Assembly (NCBI GenBank): GCA_002900995.3
Contig: CM035304.1
Location: 1,817,919-1,881,918, forward strand
Source of the DNA: Ganoderma boninense
Lineage: Eukaryota; Basidiomycota; Agaricomycetes; Polyporales; Polyporaceae
Direction: 5' to 3'
DNA: 64,000 nucleotides
Under the pieces are notes generated by a model that was given only the letters and a program-made list of their open reading frames with translations, was not told where the DNA came from and did not search any database. Numbering within the stretch: position 1 is the first letter of the stretch; each line of letters opens with the position of its first letter. The position numbers and the translations under genes were made by a program. Shown here in pieces: positions 45,070 to 56,784 of the stretch.

Positions 45070-45554
45070 CCTTGCTCCTTGCTCCTGCGCAGATCTGAAG
45101 CTGGATGAGTTCTGCTTCGCGAGGGAAGGGATTACAAGGGGAGGGAAGGTGCGGGGCGAACACCAGGCGTCACGGTGGGGATGGGCAGGTATTAGAAAAG
45201 AATGAGTGCGGCGCGCAGGTCCGCTGCTGTTGATGGTTATTGTTTGTTGTGGATGCTCGTGCGAACACCAGCTGAAAACAATACTTTGGGCGGCGCCGCC
45301 CATCTGTCCAAACCGTGCCTAGCCCAAAGAGGCTCAAGGTTATGTTCCGTTTAAATCAGTCGCTGGAACGCACCGTTGCAAGCAACATCATCGACTCCCC
45401 TCCTAGTGAACACCTCCGTCGTACAAGTCAGGCTCAAGATACTGTGCGTTCCTTACCCCAGTACCACATCGCTCACTCTTTTACATGTTTATTTTCAGCT
45501 CTGAGATTCTCTTTCTGCTTCAGATCCAGTAACGACTGAGGCACGTAGGTTACC
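45070..45554. promoter_or_regulatory. Bidirectional promoter of pair Y4-X4
   Basis: This 485-base spacer lies between opposed starts. The two blocks conserved between Y1-X1 and Y2-X2 are not recognisable here. A GGGCGGCGCCGCCCA palindrome occurs at about 45,288-45,302. A similar GGGCGGCGCCGC stretch occurs near 51,089 in the X5-Y5 promoter. Confidence 0.6.
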
Positions 45555-46911
45555 ATGCAGCACGAATGTGACATTTGCAACAACGGCCCCGTCAGCGACT
45601 GAAGGCCTGAACGGGGGACGTACGATATGGGGGAGGTATACAGCACTCTGGAATCTGTCTATGCGCCGATTCTTCACATGCTATCTGCAACACTCGGGTC
45701 ACAGCTCTCTGCCAACGCCTCTCAGGATGGTGCTTCATTATCTCCCAGCATGACCTCCCGCCTCACCAGCACGCGACGAAACCCCCGACCCTGCGTTTTG
45801 TTGGCGACGTCCTCTCCCACCGCGCGTAGGCACAGCGTGTGCCTCATGGCTACGTACACGAAGACGCAAATCGCGAACCTCCCTGAAGCGTTCCGCCACT
45901 TCAGCCTGGCCGTACACCCGAACCCCGCCCACCTCCCCCCATTCAACGACCACGTGCATTCCATTCCGGAGTGGGACGGGCCCATGCAGTGGATCATTAC
46001 CATCGAGTACAAAACAGCCAGGCTCATGAAGGGGGACGCGGGCCGATGGCGCTGCGGGCAGACACAGTACGTCTTCGGAGAGAGCGCGATGGACCACATC
46101 GACTTGCGCGTGCGGACCACCCGGGCGATCTGGCAGTCGAAGTGTGCTCGCGACCCTGCGTTCGCTGCAAACCAGCTTGATGAAGTGAAGGCGAGTGCTG
46201 CAACCGCGCCCCAAGGGATGATCGATGAGCGCGTCGCTGATCCAACCCAACTTGTGCAGGAGCATGAGGCGGAACACAGTAGGATGGTGGGTTTGTTTGT
46301 GACCTTGAACATCGTCAATTTCCACGACGCTTACGCGTCTCCAGGGATCTCGGCCGAACTCACGCAATTCAATGGGGTCCGGTCGTTCAGGACGCTCCGG
46401 CTCGCGACCGTACCCAGATCCGTTGAACCGAACCAGCATGAACGTGCCGACCACAATCCCCGAGGACGAGGTGGCCGTGGACGATTTGCAGGGCGGCGAC
46501 GAGGTACGCGAGTTCATAGCAATAGCGGAGCATCATTATGTTTGCTGACTCTGTCGTAAAGAATATGCCACGGCCATCCCGTGTCGCAGACATCCCAGGA
46601 GGTGCACACCGCACGAAGAGTCCGACATACGTATCCTCTCCCCGTGGCTCACGCACTTCGATCGCCCTTGTTGAGAGCGCGTTCGCTGTCGTGGTGAGTA
46701 GACCATTCGGGAGCCGAGCCGTTCTCGTTCGGTTGATGAGTTGCTGACGACCTCCCCCTATTCCCAGCGTGTCGATACCACAGACCAGGCCGATGTCAGG
46801 TCCGTTCGCAGCGCGGCCCATCGCAGCCGTCGAAACGACAGTGTCGGCGGCAGGTTCTTCAACCAGATCAAGCACCGCGTTCTCCCTTCTCGTAAGACTT
46901 CCAAAGAGTGA
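45555..46911 (+). pseudogene. X4, family X gene, second subtype, with an in-frame stop
   Basis: The N-terminus MQHECDICNNGPVSD has the family CxxC. It is followed in the same frame by TGA (45,600-45,602), then RPERGTYDMGEVYS and LESVYAPILHML as in X1. Translation could restart at 45,627, but would lose the CxxC. The core has VCLMATYTKTQIANLPEAF, RHFSLAVHPNP and HSIPEWDGPMQW. At the conserved first splice site the sequence is GCGAGT instead of GTGAGT, a likely GC-AG intron. The last exon ends RVLPSRKTSKE. The stop, if real, suggests loss or shortening. Confidence 0.7.
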
Positions 46912-47409
46912 CTTTAGGTGCCTTGCGCGCCATCGCGTGTACAGTACATATTTTCCACCACTGCCCTCGACTGTATGTTGTATTGCTATGTATCGGTAGA
47001 ATGGAGACTCTTGTTTGCGCCAGCAGCGACCGAGGACCTGAAGCGATGAGCGCGACAACTCACAAATGTAAACCCGAGATACTGGCGGTGCTCATCCATA
47101 GTCTCCGGATAAACCAAGCGATCAATGTCGCCACGTTACAACACTGCCGCACTGGCCGCGACGAGGACTGAACCAACCTATATGGTGGAATTCCGAGCGT
47201 AGGCGGAACACCTGCACAGTGCAAGATTAAACAGGTAAGGGTCATGGCGCATCTTCATTCAGGCCGTGCTCATTCGTATCGCGTAGGTCGTGACATCCAT
47301 ATATGCGTTAAAAACATGCACCACCATGAACCCCATCGTGTCCTATGATAGCGACCATCAGATCCAAGCCTTGAAAAACAAACTTCGTGTTGTTTACCTC
47401 CCTCCGCGC
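46912..47409. other. Intergenic between X4 and gene Z
   Basis: The 3' ends of X4 and of gene Z converge here. No further gene is seen. Confidence 0.6.
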
Positions 47410-49045
47410 TCACTCGTCCTCCTCCGCGATCTCGACCACGAACCGCGCGTTGGGCTCCGCGCCCGCTTCGCCCATCGTCTCATGCCGCGCGCACGTATGC
47501 TTGCGCCGGAACCCGACCTCGCCCGTCTCCACGTCCTCCTCCTCTACGACGAGCACGAGCCGCGCGCGGTGGTAGTAGTCCTGCAGCTCGAATGTGCGGC
47601 ACGCCTGCATGAGCACCCTCGACACCGTGTGCCGGGCGCGCGTCTTGAACAGCGAGCGCGAGCCATCCGGGTCCTCGGCATACTCAATCATGATCAGGAA
47701 GCTCTCGTCGGACTTGGCTGCGGGCGGAGGTTGGGACCGGGCGGGGGCTGGGAAGGGGTGGCGCGCGGTTCTGAAAGAGCGCGGCCGTCAGTGAACGGTG
47801 AACCCGCACAACTTGTATGGCCAACGTTACCCTGAGTGTGAGAGCGCTCGCGCTCGAGCTTGGGGTCGACTCTCTCCGCCTTCACCTTGGCCTTCGGCTC
47901 GGGCTGTGGCGCTATATAGCGGTCAGCACGCACTCTCACCCTCGCGCAGCGATAAAGCAGCACCCACCATCCAGTTGCCTCACAGACGGTGACGGCTCAG
48001 TCTTCTCGGTCCACCCCGCAGGCGGACCGTCAAGCTCAACGATGGACGCGCTGCTCGTACGCGACGCCTTGGACGTGCGCGGGTGCTGTGACCTCCCAGA
48101 GGAGCCCGCGCTCGCGGTGAATTCCGCGTCGTCAAGCTGATCAAACTCCTCCTCCTCCTCCTCCTCGCCGCTCTCCGCGGTAGCCTTGCGCGGGTCCTCT
48201 GGCGCCTCGTCCGTCTCCTCCGTCTCCTCGACCCCATAGTCGGACAAGATGCGCGGTCGCAAGTTCTTCTTCTTGGGCGACAGCAGGCGCACCTCCTCTT
48301 CGTCGTCGTCGAGCTCCTCGATCGGCGCCGGGGCAGGGGTGGTGGCGGGCGACTGGCGCGAGGGCGGGCTGCTCTTGTAGCTGGACGGGCCCGGCTCCTT
48401 GTATGCGGGCATAGATGGGAACTGGGTAGTGGATGTCGGGAGCGGTGACTTGCGTGCACTGAGTGACTGTCTCTCGACGATGCGTGCCGCCGGCGCGAGC
48501 GTCGTCGGGCCCACAGAGAGGCGCACGGGTGGCGGACCAGTCATGGACATGCGCTTTTGAGACGAGACGCGGCGCGAGCCGCTGCTAAGTGTCTCAGAAG
48601 GGCGTGGTCGGGCTACCGCAGGAGGGGATGACGTGTTATTGGCCACTCTGACTGTCACGGAGCGGATGACAGGACTGATTCCCTCCCATGCGGCTTGGTG
48701 GATCCGGACATGGGCGTCCTCGAAGCCCGGTATGTCGTCGGTCTCGAAAGTCAGTTCTCCCGCAATGGAAAACTCTGTTCGAGCCACGGCCTGCGCGTCC
48801 TGGAACGTGTGGTTGGTCAGTACGCCAGGCAAAACCGCCACACCCAGAAGGTTTAGTCGAATGAGCCGGATTTGTGATGATACGGTCTGTAAAATTCCAC
48901 AGCGGTAGCACTACGAGTCTTGGGGTGTACTACGTACCTCATATGTTTTTGGAAGAGGAAGCAGGATGCGTTCCTGGGCGTGACGAAAGACGATCAGGTC
49001 CTGAGCAGACCGAGTGTCTGGATCGAGTCTGGACTTGAATAGCAT
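47410..49045 (-). CDS. Gene Z, acidic Ser-rich protein of unknown function
   Basis: The exons proposed are 49045-48938, 48886-47968, 47911-47831 and about 47747-47410. The last acceptor, a CCCAG, is chosen because it keeps the frame. The N-terminus reads MLFKSRLDPDTRSAQDLIVF and is followed by a strand-rich segment (QIRLIRLNLLGVAVLPGVL, FSIAGELTFETDDIPGFED). The middle is low-complexity, with Pro/Ser runs, a basic SPKKKNLRPR patch and a long acidic tract. The C-terminal 85 residues (SFLIMIEYAEDPDGS to ARFVVEIAEEDE) have a strand-helix-strand pattern that could be a ubiquitin-like fold. I do not recognise the family. It occurs once and sits at the centre of the mirror-like X/Y cluster. Confidence 0.65.
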
Positions 49046-49531
49046 GACTGCAGAATGACCTGTGAGCGAGGGCATGCAGCTCGAACGGAGGTTCTACTTG
49101 CTTTGTTCAGCCGGCCTCTTTGTGGATGGCGTTGAAGAAAACGTTGGGAAACAAGGACCTGGAATGCCTCGTGGGCGACCTCATGGTGGGCCACACCTGG
49201 CGTCCAAATAGGAACAAACAACGCGCGGTGCCGCCTATCACGTGAGCGCGGTTGAAATCTTCAAACGCCCGTCACGGTGCTCTGCTGCGCTTCCCGTCCC
49301 CTCCTCATCGGAACCGACTTCCAGCCCAACTCCATCCTCCTCCGTGCGTGTACGTCCTAGGATAATGTTACCTCCAAGTATTCACAAGCGTGTGCGGCGG
49401 CTGCAAAAATGTTGCTGACGCAGGACTAATAAGTCTGGGGTAAACATCATGATCAACTTCAATCATAACACTTGACAGTGAGTTCTCGCAAGTACAGTAC
49501 AAATGCTTCGCGTTCTGTTAAGGCTCTTACG
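49046..49531. other. Intergenic between gene Z and X5
   Basis: The 5' flank of gene Z and the 3' flank of X5 meet here. A minus-strand frame at 48,994-49,221 overlaps the gene Z start but does not join it in frame. Confidence 0.55.
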
Positions 49532-51035
49532 CTATATATCTGAGTTCTTCCGAAATGGGAGAACCCGGCTCATGATTTTGTTCAAGGTTCCCGGCCCTCC
49601 ACTCCCCTTTCTTTCTCTGCTGTAGGGCACAGTACTACTCCGAACTGATTTCGCATCTGTTTGAACAGGCGTATCGACTTGCTGCGAACCGAGAAGGTGA
49701 GTTAGGCTCTCAGTTTTCTCTTCAAGTGTCTCGCAACTTACCACGGCAGAAAATGCGTTCTCCACTGAAGACAAGGAAGTACGGGAACTGCGTCGGGGCT
49801 CCGAAACGCCTTTGCTTCGATATGCTCCTCCTGGCGTATCTGACAACCGCGAGGGGCCAGGGATCGGTGTATTCTACCGTGCGTATTGTTTAGATGTAAG
49901 CGCACGCGATATGGCTGAATGTTGGTACGGACCTCCTCGTTTCCTGATTTACCATGGAATTCAGAAACTTTACCCTCAGCAATGGGACCTTTCAGACTCC
50001 GTCCCTCATTCAGGGGATCAAGATAGGTTCTGCGAGACCCCTCCGATCTTGCAGATCCGTTAGATTTCTGCGAACATTACATTTGTCAGTATGCTATAAC
50101 AATCTGGGGAAGAACGTGCTCCGAGCACCCGCCTACCCGAGCTGTCGATTTCTTCATGATTCTAACAAATTCGACAGACGTGAGTTTCAATCAACTGTCA
50201 CCGAGCTTGATAATATTACCTTGACCACTCGCTCTTGCTCCACCGCCCACGCGGGCTCCGCTTGGCACCTTTCGAACCACGTCAACCAGTTCAGTTGACA
50301 ACGGTTGATGATGTGTTCCATAGCCGCTCTGCCGAAGACATAGTAACCTCTCCCCCGTCCTCCCCACCGTGAACCTCTGTCAACCTTGAGGGACTCGTAT
50401 TCGTAGGCGAATATCCACTGATCGAAGCGATGCCACTCGGGGATAGAGTGGACATGGTCCTGGTGTGGCTGGAGCAAGATGGGGTTGGGGTGGACGGCGA
50501 GGCTGAAATGATGGAAGATGTAGGGGAGTCCTCGGAGGTCATGGCTCTTGCTGTAGGTCGCCATCAGGCATACCGAGATAGTATGGTCCTTCATGCTGGC
50601 CTGCTGGAGCAAGATGCATGGCCTGGGCCACCTCAAGCCACCACTCAATCGGGACTGCATGCTGGCTCGCTTCGTATCTCCGGAAGGATTCGGAACTGCC
50701 TCCCGAACCACCCTCAGGATAGTCATGACGACTGCATATATGGAGTCCTTCGAACTATACACGTCGCCATAGTTCAGGGCACGCTGAGTGGGCTGATAAT
50801 CATAGACGGGGGTCGCATTGATACAAGCTGAGCAGTGAAACGGCTTAGCTGTGTGTTGTGGAATGGGGCCCTGGAGTTCAGTTGGGCCACTTGAGAGGCT
50901 TGTGGGTTGGGGATTGATGCTCGGAATGGAGTGAGGATGTGCGGGGTCTTGAGTCAGGGAAGGCATGACTTGGCTCAATCGATTCGCATCGCTGTCTCCT
51001 CTAAAGAAGGGGAGAAGAGCCGACCGAATTCCCAT
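49532..51035 (-). CDS. X5, family X gene, second subtype
   Basis: The first exon from 51035 has an N-terminal extension before the CxxC (KPFHCSACINATPVYDY), then NYGDVYSSKDSIYAVV. The core contains CILLQQASMKDHTISVCLMA, FHHFSLAVHPNP, HSIPEWHRFDQWIFAYEY and GYYVFGRAAMEHII. The exon ends at VVK before a GTAATA donor. Downstream exons are small. One near 50,175-50,150 gives NHEEIDSSG, and a later one ends MSRVLPFRKNSDI at 49,532, matching the end of X4. The core frame is intact. Exact C-terminal exon limits are uncertain. It is head-to-head with Y5 across only 262 bases. Confidence 0.75.
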
Positions 51036-51297
51036 GGACTCTCATTGTCAAAGCTAGTCCTGAGAAGTGCCCGGCGCCGATGTGGTTGGGCGGCGCCGCT
51101 GAGGAAGTTGGGCGATGCTCATCATGAAACCATACTCCCTGGTATCCACAATAGTCAACAGAGACAAACAGTTTAAACTCAGCACACAGGTCGTACACGA
51201 GGTAGTCTGCTCCCCCGCGCGGCATAGGCCAGTCGCCCCCTTCGTTAAAGCCTCCACCTCCTCATCTCTTCCTTTCCCTCCTCTCTAAGCTCTCGAC
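51036..51297. promoter_or_regulatory. Compact bidirectional promoter of pair X5-Y5
   Basis: At 262 bases this is the shortest shared promoter in the window. It contains TTGGGCGGCGCCGCTGAGG near 51,086-51,104, resembling the GC palindrome in the Y4-X4 promoter. Confidence 0.6.
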
Positions 51298-52648
51298 ATG
51301 GTCATATTGTACACCCCGGTACCACTCCGATACGGAGTCATTCACATTGATCCTATCGCCACCGTCGAGGCATTTCCCTATCCCGACATTCTCAAGGCCG
51401 CAGAGGAGATGACACCGAAGAAGTACTTGGTCTTTGTGAGGAAGGTACTGTGCGGTTCTTGTGATCATGGTCAGACTCGCTCCTTACAACGCCGTGGTAG
51501 GACGTGGGTTTCCCGTGGCCAAACCGGCCATGGTATCTATTCGACGTCATCCCAATTGCACCTTGCGTGCCGCCCAACGATGGGGCGATGACACCTGAAA
51601 TGTGCGTTCCCATCTTTCCAAACACCAGCCACCCCAGCGGCCGCATGCACATACACACCAAACCCGAATTCCCCTACAACAACTGCTACTATTGGTCGCT
51701 GGCGGAGAAGCTCACGGTGCGGATACGAGCGAAGCCGGAGAGGTTCGACGATGGCCATGCCACAAAGCTGGAACCTGGGCAGCTCATCACCCTCTGGGAC
51801 CTTGTCGGACCAGATCTCGCTGCTACAGAGTCTGAGGAGGAGGACGCCCGGTCTGGCAACGACGCCGACTTGGGGCCGTCAGAGCCCCATGCCACGGACG
51901 GCGCTGGCAGCAACACTGCCCGTATGCAGGGGCATGGACAGGACGCCTTGCAGGAAGGGAAGCCTCGAGACGGGCCTCCGACATTAGAGAACGCGACTAG
52001 GGAATCAAGCCTCCCTGTCGCTGAAGCAATGGAGCGTGAGACAGATGCTGCAGATGCTGAGAGCATGTACTCACACCGAAGCATCGAGTCCGAGCACAGC
52101 GCGGCCTCGGAGTTTCGCGCGATAGTGAGAACAGGCATCTTCGATGGCCCATACGAGGACAAGGAGATCTTTCCTCTGGTTGACCTTTGGGTAGAGCTGG
52201 CCGATAACCTGAGGCAGGATGACATACCGAGACCCAATGATCTCTATAAGGAGTACGAGGCAGTGGTGAGGTGAGTCGTCATACACAGCTTCGTAGGAGA
52301 CTCGGTGCTAATCCATCCGCTCAAGCCTTGTGGCGGAGGCGAAGAGGCGTCGGGAGCAAGAAGAGAGACTCGAGGCCTTGAAGCGTCATATGAGCCAGAC
52401 AAGAGACGTCCAGTCTGGCGGTGAGCCAGCGCATCTGGAGAAAGAGGAATCTCAGCTACAAATCAAACACAAAGGTGAGCGGAAAATATTGTTATGATAG
52501 AAAAATTATGGTTGTCTCACTCCATTGACACCCAGGAGGCTGCTGCCATCCACGGAAGGAAATTCAAAAGCTTCAAGCGCAGGCAGCGAGGATGTTCAGT
52601 CGTATCAAGCACGTCCTCCGTCTCCCGTACATAAACATTTGGCCCTAG
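51298..52648 (+). CDS. Y5, family Y gene, second subtype (intact)
   Basis: Exon 1 (51298 to about 51444) encodes VILYTPVPLRYGVIHIDP and ends KKYLVFVRK. Exon 2 begins after an AG near 51,500 (VGFPWPNRPWYLFDVIPIAP). It contains EMCVPIFPNTSHPSGRMHIH, FPYNNCYYWSLAEKLTVRIR, a long acidic linker and PLVDLWVELADNLRQDDIPR. Exon 3 (LVAEAKRRREQEERLEALKR) is a likely coiled coil. The last exon (CCHPRKEIQKLQAQAARMFS) ends RIKHVLRLPYINIWP at 52,648. No break is visible. The overall plan matches Y4 exon for exon. Confidence 0.8.
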
Positions 52649-52799
52649 TTAATGTAATGCGTCCGTTTAGTCAACATGTACGGTACATGCACATACTCGT
52701 TTCACGCACCTTCCTTTACATCTTGTAGCTCCTCCATTATTTCTACGGTCGCACTGACTACACCAAAAAACAACTGTTGATCAGGGCCATACGTTTGAT

Positions 52800-53085
52800 T
52801 CCATTCGGCCTGCTATGTATGCAGTCCACTTGCACATCCAGACCAGCGCTGAGTTTCCTCGTGGCGGCTGTTATCGCTGGTCGCATGCAGGGCACGTCAC
52901 CGTGCGCGTACCTGCAAAGTCAGATAGGCTGAACGGCAACTTCGTTACAGCGCTGAATCTTCGTGAGCTGATCGCCTTCTGGGAGCTCTCCCGGTCTAGA
53001 AGCATAGCAGTAGGGCGAAGGAGACAATACGAGGTAAATTGGTCTGACGCCATGATAGGCTATGATGTCTTACCCTCAGGCTAGA
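52800..53085 (+). pseudogene. Y6, truncated family Y fragment
   Basis: An open frame contains VHLHIQTSAEFPRGGCYRWS and TVRVPAKSDRLNGNFVTALN, corresponding to HIHTKPEFPYNNCYYWS and the following part of Y5. The CVPIFPN part, the acidic linker and later exons are missing, and key residues of FPYNNC have changed. It is a dead partial duplicate right after Y5. Confidence 0.65.
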
Positions 53086-53190
53086 GCAGGTGAGGCCACG
53101 AGATCATCGAATTGGAGTGCGGCGCAGGTTCTAGCCCCGTGATATTGCTGGAACAGGTTCGTTAGTAATTCAGTCTGTACGAAGATAAGG

Positions 53191-54128
53191 ATGTGGGGTC
53201 ATGTCGTGGACTTCAGGAGGGAACTGATGCACACCGAGCTGCCATTTCCGTACAACACCTGCTACTACTGGTCGATCGCTGGCGGAATCGATGTGCATGT
53301 GCGTCCTCATAAAAATGGGTATTTTGACGAGGATGTCATGGTGCGGCCACATCCACGGGACGAGGGAGAGCTGTGGCGGAGGTGGCGGTTGACCGCGCCA
53401 AAGCCGAGGAAGCAGACGCACCTGATGACCCTATCGACACTTCCCTCGCGGCGACACCTGTTATAGGTCCTGAACCTTGCACTCAGGAGGACTGCTCATC
53501 AATTCCAGGCGAAGAGCTCGGGGATGCCCAAGACGAGACGCTGGAGAACGAGCCTGGGGAGAATGACGGCCAAATTTGCGCCAGCGATGAGGTTATCTCG
53601 GAATTCCATGTCATCGTTGGCATGGGAGTCTTCGAACACGGCTTGATAACAAGGACGATTACCCCCTGGTGGACGTGTGGTTGGAGCTGGGCGACCACCT
53701 GAAGCAAGAGGCTATACCCGATCCCCACGATGTCGAGCGTGACAACTTGATCCAGTATGCAGGCTGATATAAACGAAACATGGCTTCAGTTCTAGCACTT
53801 AGACATCTGTTACAGACTGGTGAGGGACGCACAACAACGGCTCGAGGAGGAGCACAAAACATGGGACCGCAGCTCGCATTCTTTCGACAATCACAAAGCA
53901 GCGGAAGGTGGTGCAGGATACGATCCTGAGAAGACAGAGGGAACCCCAAAAGAGTTTAGTGGACGTGAGTGTCGATAGTAATTCACTTCAAGCCGTTTCC
54001 GACACTCACAACTCGATCCAGGACGCTGTCTATCAGCCTCGCAGACCATTCGGAAGTTCTGGGTCCAGTCTCTGCACGGGCTTTCTCGCATCAAAAATGC
54101 ATTGCGGCTCCATTACCTGCCTGTGTGG
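53191..54128 (+). pseudogene. Y7, family Y pseudogene with multiple frameshifts and a lost stop
   Basis: The fragment starts within exon 2 (LPFPYNTCYYWSIAGGIDVH). It shifts frame near 53,375 and again near 53,645, where Y4-like DNKDDYPLVDVWLELGDHLK resumes. Exon 3 is recognisable near 53,818 (LVRDAQQRLEEEHKTWDRS). The last exon starts at 54,022 after an AG and reads LSRIKNALRLHYLPVWQ, where the stop that ends Y4 and Y5 is replaced by CAG. Exon 1, the CVPIFPN region and any X partner are absent. Confidence 0.7.
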
Positions 54129-55003
54129 CAGTATGCATTCAGTTCCATATGAATTGTTGTCCGATGAACGTAAAATGACACACTAGTACGGTACCTGTTT
54201 CTGCCATTGCGGTAATGGTTGGGTCTGCCTCGGAGCACTGAAACCATCACAGAAACTTGTTGACCAGGTCTGCACGGTACGTTTATTCAATGTTGAGTAA
54301 ATAGACGCGAGATCGCAATGCCTCGCTGCCTCAGGGAGGTGGAGAGAGGTGGTCGCGGTCGTAGGTACGCGATGACGCGATAGCCTGAGCCTGAGCCATA
54401 TTGAACGCCCACGGCCCGGCTTCCCGACAGCTTCTGATTGGCTCTACCGGGTGTTGGCCACGGAGCCACGGTCCCCTGCCGGTCTGAGTCTGCTGTCCAA
54501 CTGTCTACTGCGACTAGCACTGCTGGCGACTCTCCTGCTTCTTCCTGTTGAGCCTCGACTGCTCTGTCTGCGAATTCTCGGCTTACTCTTCTGTCGACTG
54601 ACCTCAGTTTACAGTCCCCGTCGCCTGTCCTGCCAGCACCCGGCGTTCGAACGATTAGATGGCCCCACTATGTCGGTGAGTGGACCACAGTGTTAGATAA
54701 GATTCTGGGGTAGTTCGGTGCTATGTTCTCCATGTCAGTGTATTGGGCGTTGCGTACTCCTCGTGACTACATGCTCTCGCCCTCTTAAGACGGGGTGGAG
54801 ACGTGTGCAAGATGCTGCGTCTACATTCTCGCCTTGATGTTCCTGGTCATGGACGGTAGCTTCGCACGTTGTTCGTGGAACGACGGTGATATTCACCACA
54901 ATAACCTAGAGGTATATATACAACGATAACGTAGTCGCTACCAGCGCGCATCATGAGCCCGTGAGACGACGGCATAAAGCCGTATACAGGAGCCGGCCCG
55001 CGT
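54129..55003. other. Intergenic, no gene recognised
   Basis: A short leucine-rich open frame at 54,451-54,696 has no start context or relatives and is not called. This spacer separates the Y7 relic from X3. Confidence 0.55.
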
Positions 55004-56250
55004 TCATCTACCCTTTACTGCGAGCAGCAAATCGAAATTACAAATGCTGCTCGCATTGCGGGGCTTCTGTGAGAAGCTGCTTCGGCTTCGGTTCGACTTG
55101 GTCGAGAACTTGTCCCACTGTGCGCCCTTCTGCGGATGAGTCAGTACCGGAGGAGCCACGTCGCGCGCAGGGAACGTACCTTCTTCGAAAATGCGCTGGA
55201 GACTGAGCGCACGGATTCTGGACGGTGCTTCGTCACGACCTGTGCGCAGGGCTGTCAGCGAAAGGAGGACTAGAGTGAGCCTGAAGGACGTTACCTTCCA
55301 GGGATCTGGTTTCTGCAGGTTAGTCGTTGTTCCGAGGACGACGTCGTCCTCAGAATCTTCGGGAATGGTCGACGGTCCAGGCGTAGTACGCCGCCATGAC
55401 GGACTGTCGACTCCTGTGGCCGCCGAGTCGAATGATGTCGTCGAGGCGCCGCCCTGAGGCACCCAATGCGTCAGCTAGGCAGTGATGTCAAGGGGCGTGG
55501 TTGAAAACTCACAGAGAGGCGTTTCTGTCGCCAGCGGCGTTCGACATGCGTCTAAGCATATGATTCAGTCGAATTCACCGAGATAACCGTTGGCGCACGC
55601 ACCCTGAGCTCGGCCTCGAGCTTTGCAGCCACCTCGGGATCCTTGCACATCCTCTCCCACTCCTCCTTCCTTCTGGCGCACTCTTTGAAGAGGAACTCCA
55701 TCCCGTCCTTCCCAAAGACTTGCGGAACCTTCTCCGAGTCTTCGTCGATCTGTGCGGTCCACGTGCCATCGAGGATGGCTGTGGTTTTGAATTGCCATGC
55801 GATAATGTACGCGTTCTCCCTGTCCCACTCGGGCAGTGCGTGAATGTGGGTCGAGTTGTTGGGTGAGGTGTCGCCGTTGAACGCGATGGGGATAGAAAAA
55901 TGTCGGAAGATGAGGGGGAGCTTCGAGATGTCTTCCTTGCCATAGGTGGTTGCGACGCAGACCATCAACCCCAGCGGGTCGTCGCTGTCGTCGTACTCTG
56001 TGATCACGGCGGGCCGGCTGCCCCTCTCGATATTGGAGAAGTGTTTAAGATCATGAAGGGACCTTTGATTCCTCTTCAGCGCGTCGACCTGGCCGTCAAG
56101 CTTAGAGAATGTGTGCTGGAGGATGTCGAAGATGGGAGTATAGACAGACTCCTTCAGGCCGTAGACGTCGCCTACAGAGTACTTGAAACCGGTGTCATTT
56201 CGAAGAGGGATGTCGCACGTCTTGCGTGCGCAGATGCCACAGGGAGCCAT
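55004..56250 (-). CDS. X3, family X gene (intact, inverted relative to X1 and X2)
   Basis: The start is at 56250 (MAPCGICARKTCDIPLRNDT). The first exon runs through VCVATTYGKEDISKLPLIF, RHFSIPIAFNG, HALPEWDRENAYIIAWQFK and FLFKECARRKEEWERM to ELR, before a donor near 55,608. Small exons follow as in X1: a Ser/Pro-rich exon, then VVTKHRPESVRSVSSAFSKK-like and KFSTKSNRSRSSFSQKP segments. The last exon ends FDLLLAVKGR at 55,004. No frameshift is visible. It lies in the opposite orientation to X1 and X2 and is head-to-head with Y3. Confidence 0.82.
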
Positions 56251-56784
56251 TGGAAGAAGGAGCGTGGGTGGTTTGTCGAGACAGGATCCAGCCTGGAGGT
56301 ACGAAGGAGCGTGTGGTTGGAGGCGGGTCCAAATTCAACTTGGATTTTGTGGAAAGTATCCCAGTGCTTTGCCCTGCGCTTATTCCTTTGTAACAAACGG
56401 TCACGCAAAGTGTGGATCGGAACAAGCATCATGATGTAAGTGGCCCACTCTTTCCATATATTGTTGCCGCGCGAATTACTGTCGGAGTGGCACGTTGCAT
56501 TGTGCTTTTGATCTCCATTTTCGGAACATGCATCGCATAAGGCGCACCGCAAAATCGGCATTGTGAGCGCCGTGTTAGTGCCACTCAGGGCAAATATCAA
56601 CAAAGGATAGGCACAAAAGAAGCGGATGCCAGACCGTGAGGAATACTTAAGGGACGCGACCGTGTTTCGTGGTTGGACTATCCCTACAAACTTCTTCAAC
56701 CACCCCCGCCCTCTCTTTTTCCCTGCTTCCCGTCTTCCCTGTATCCCCGAACCCCATAGCCCCGTCAACTCCAGCTTCCTCACG
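56251..56784. promoter_or_regulatory. Bidirectional promoter of pair X3-Y3
   Basis: This is a 534-base spacer between opposed starts. Read on the minus strand, it contains ATGCGATGCATGTTCCGAAA followed by ATGGAG (56,513-56,537). That matches CACGACGCGTGTTCCGAAAA in the Y1-X1 promoter. Confidence 0.65.
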
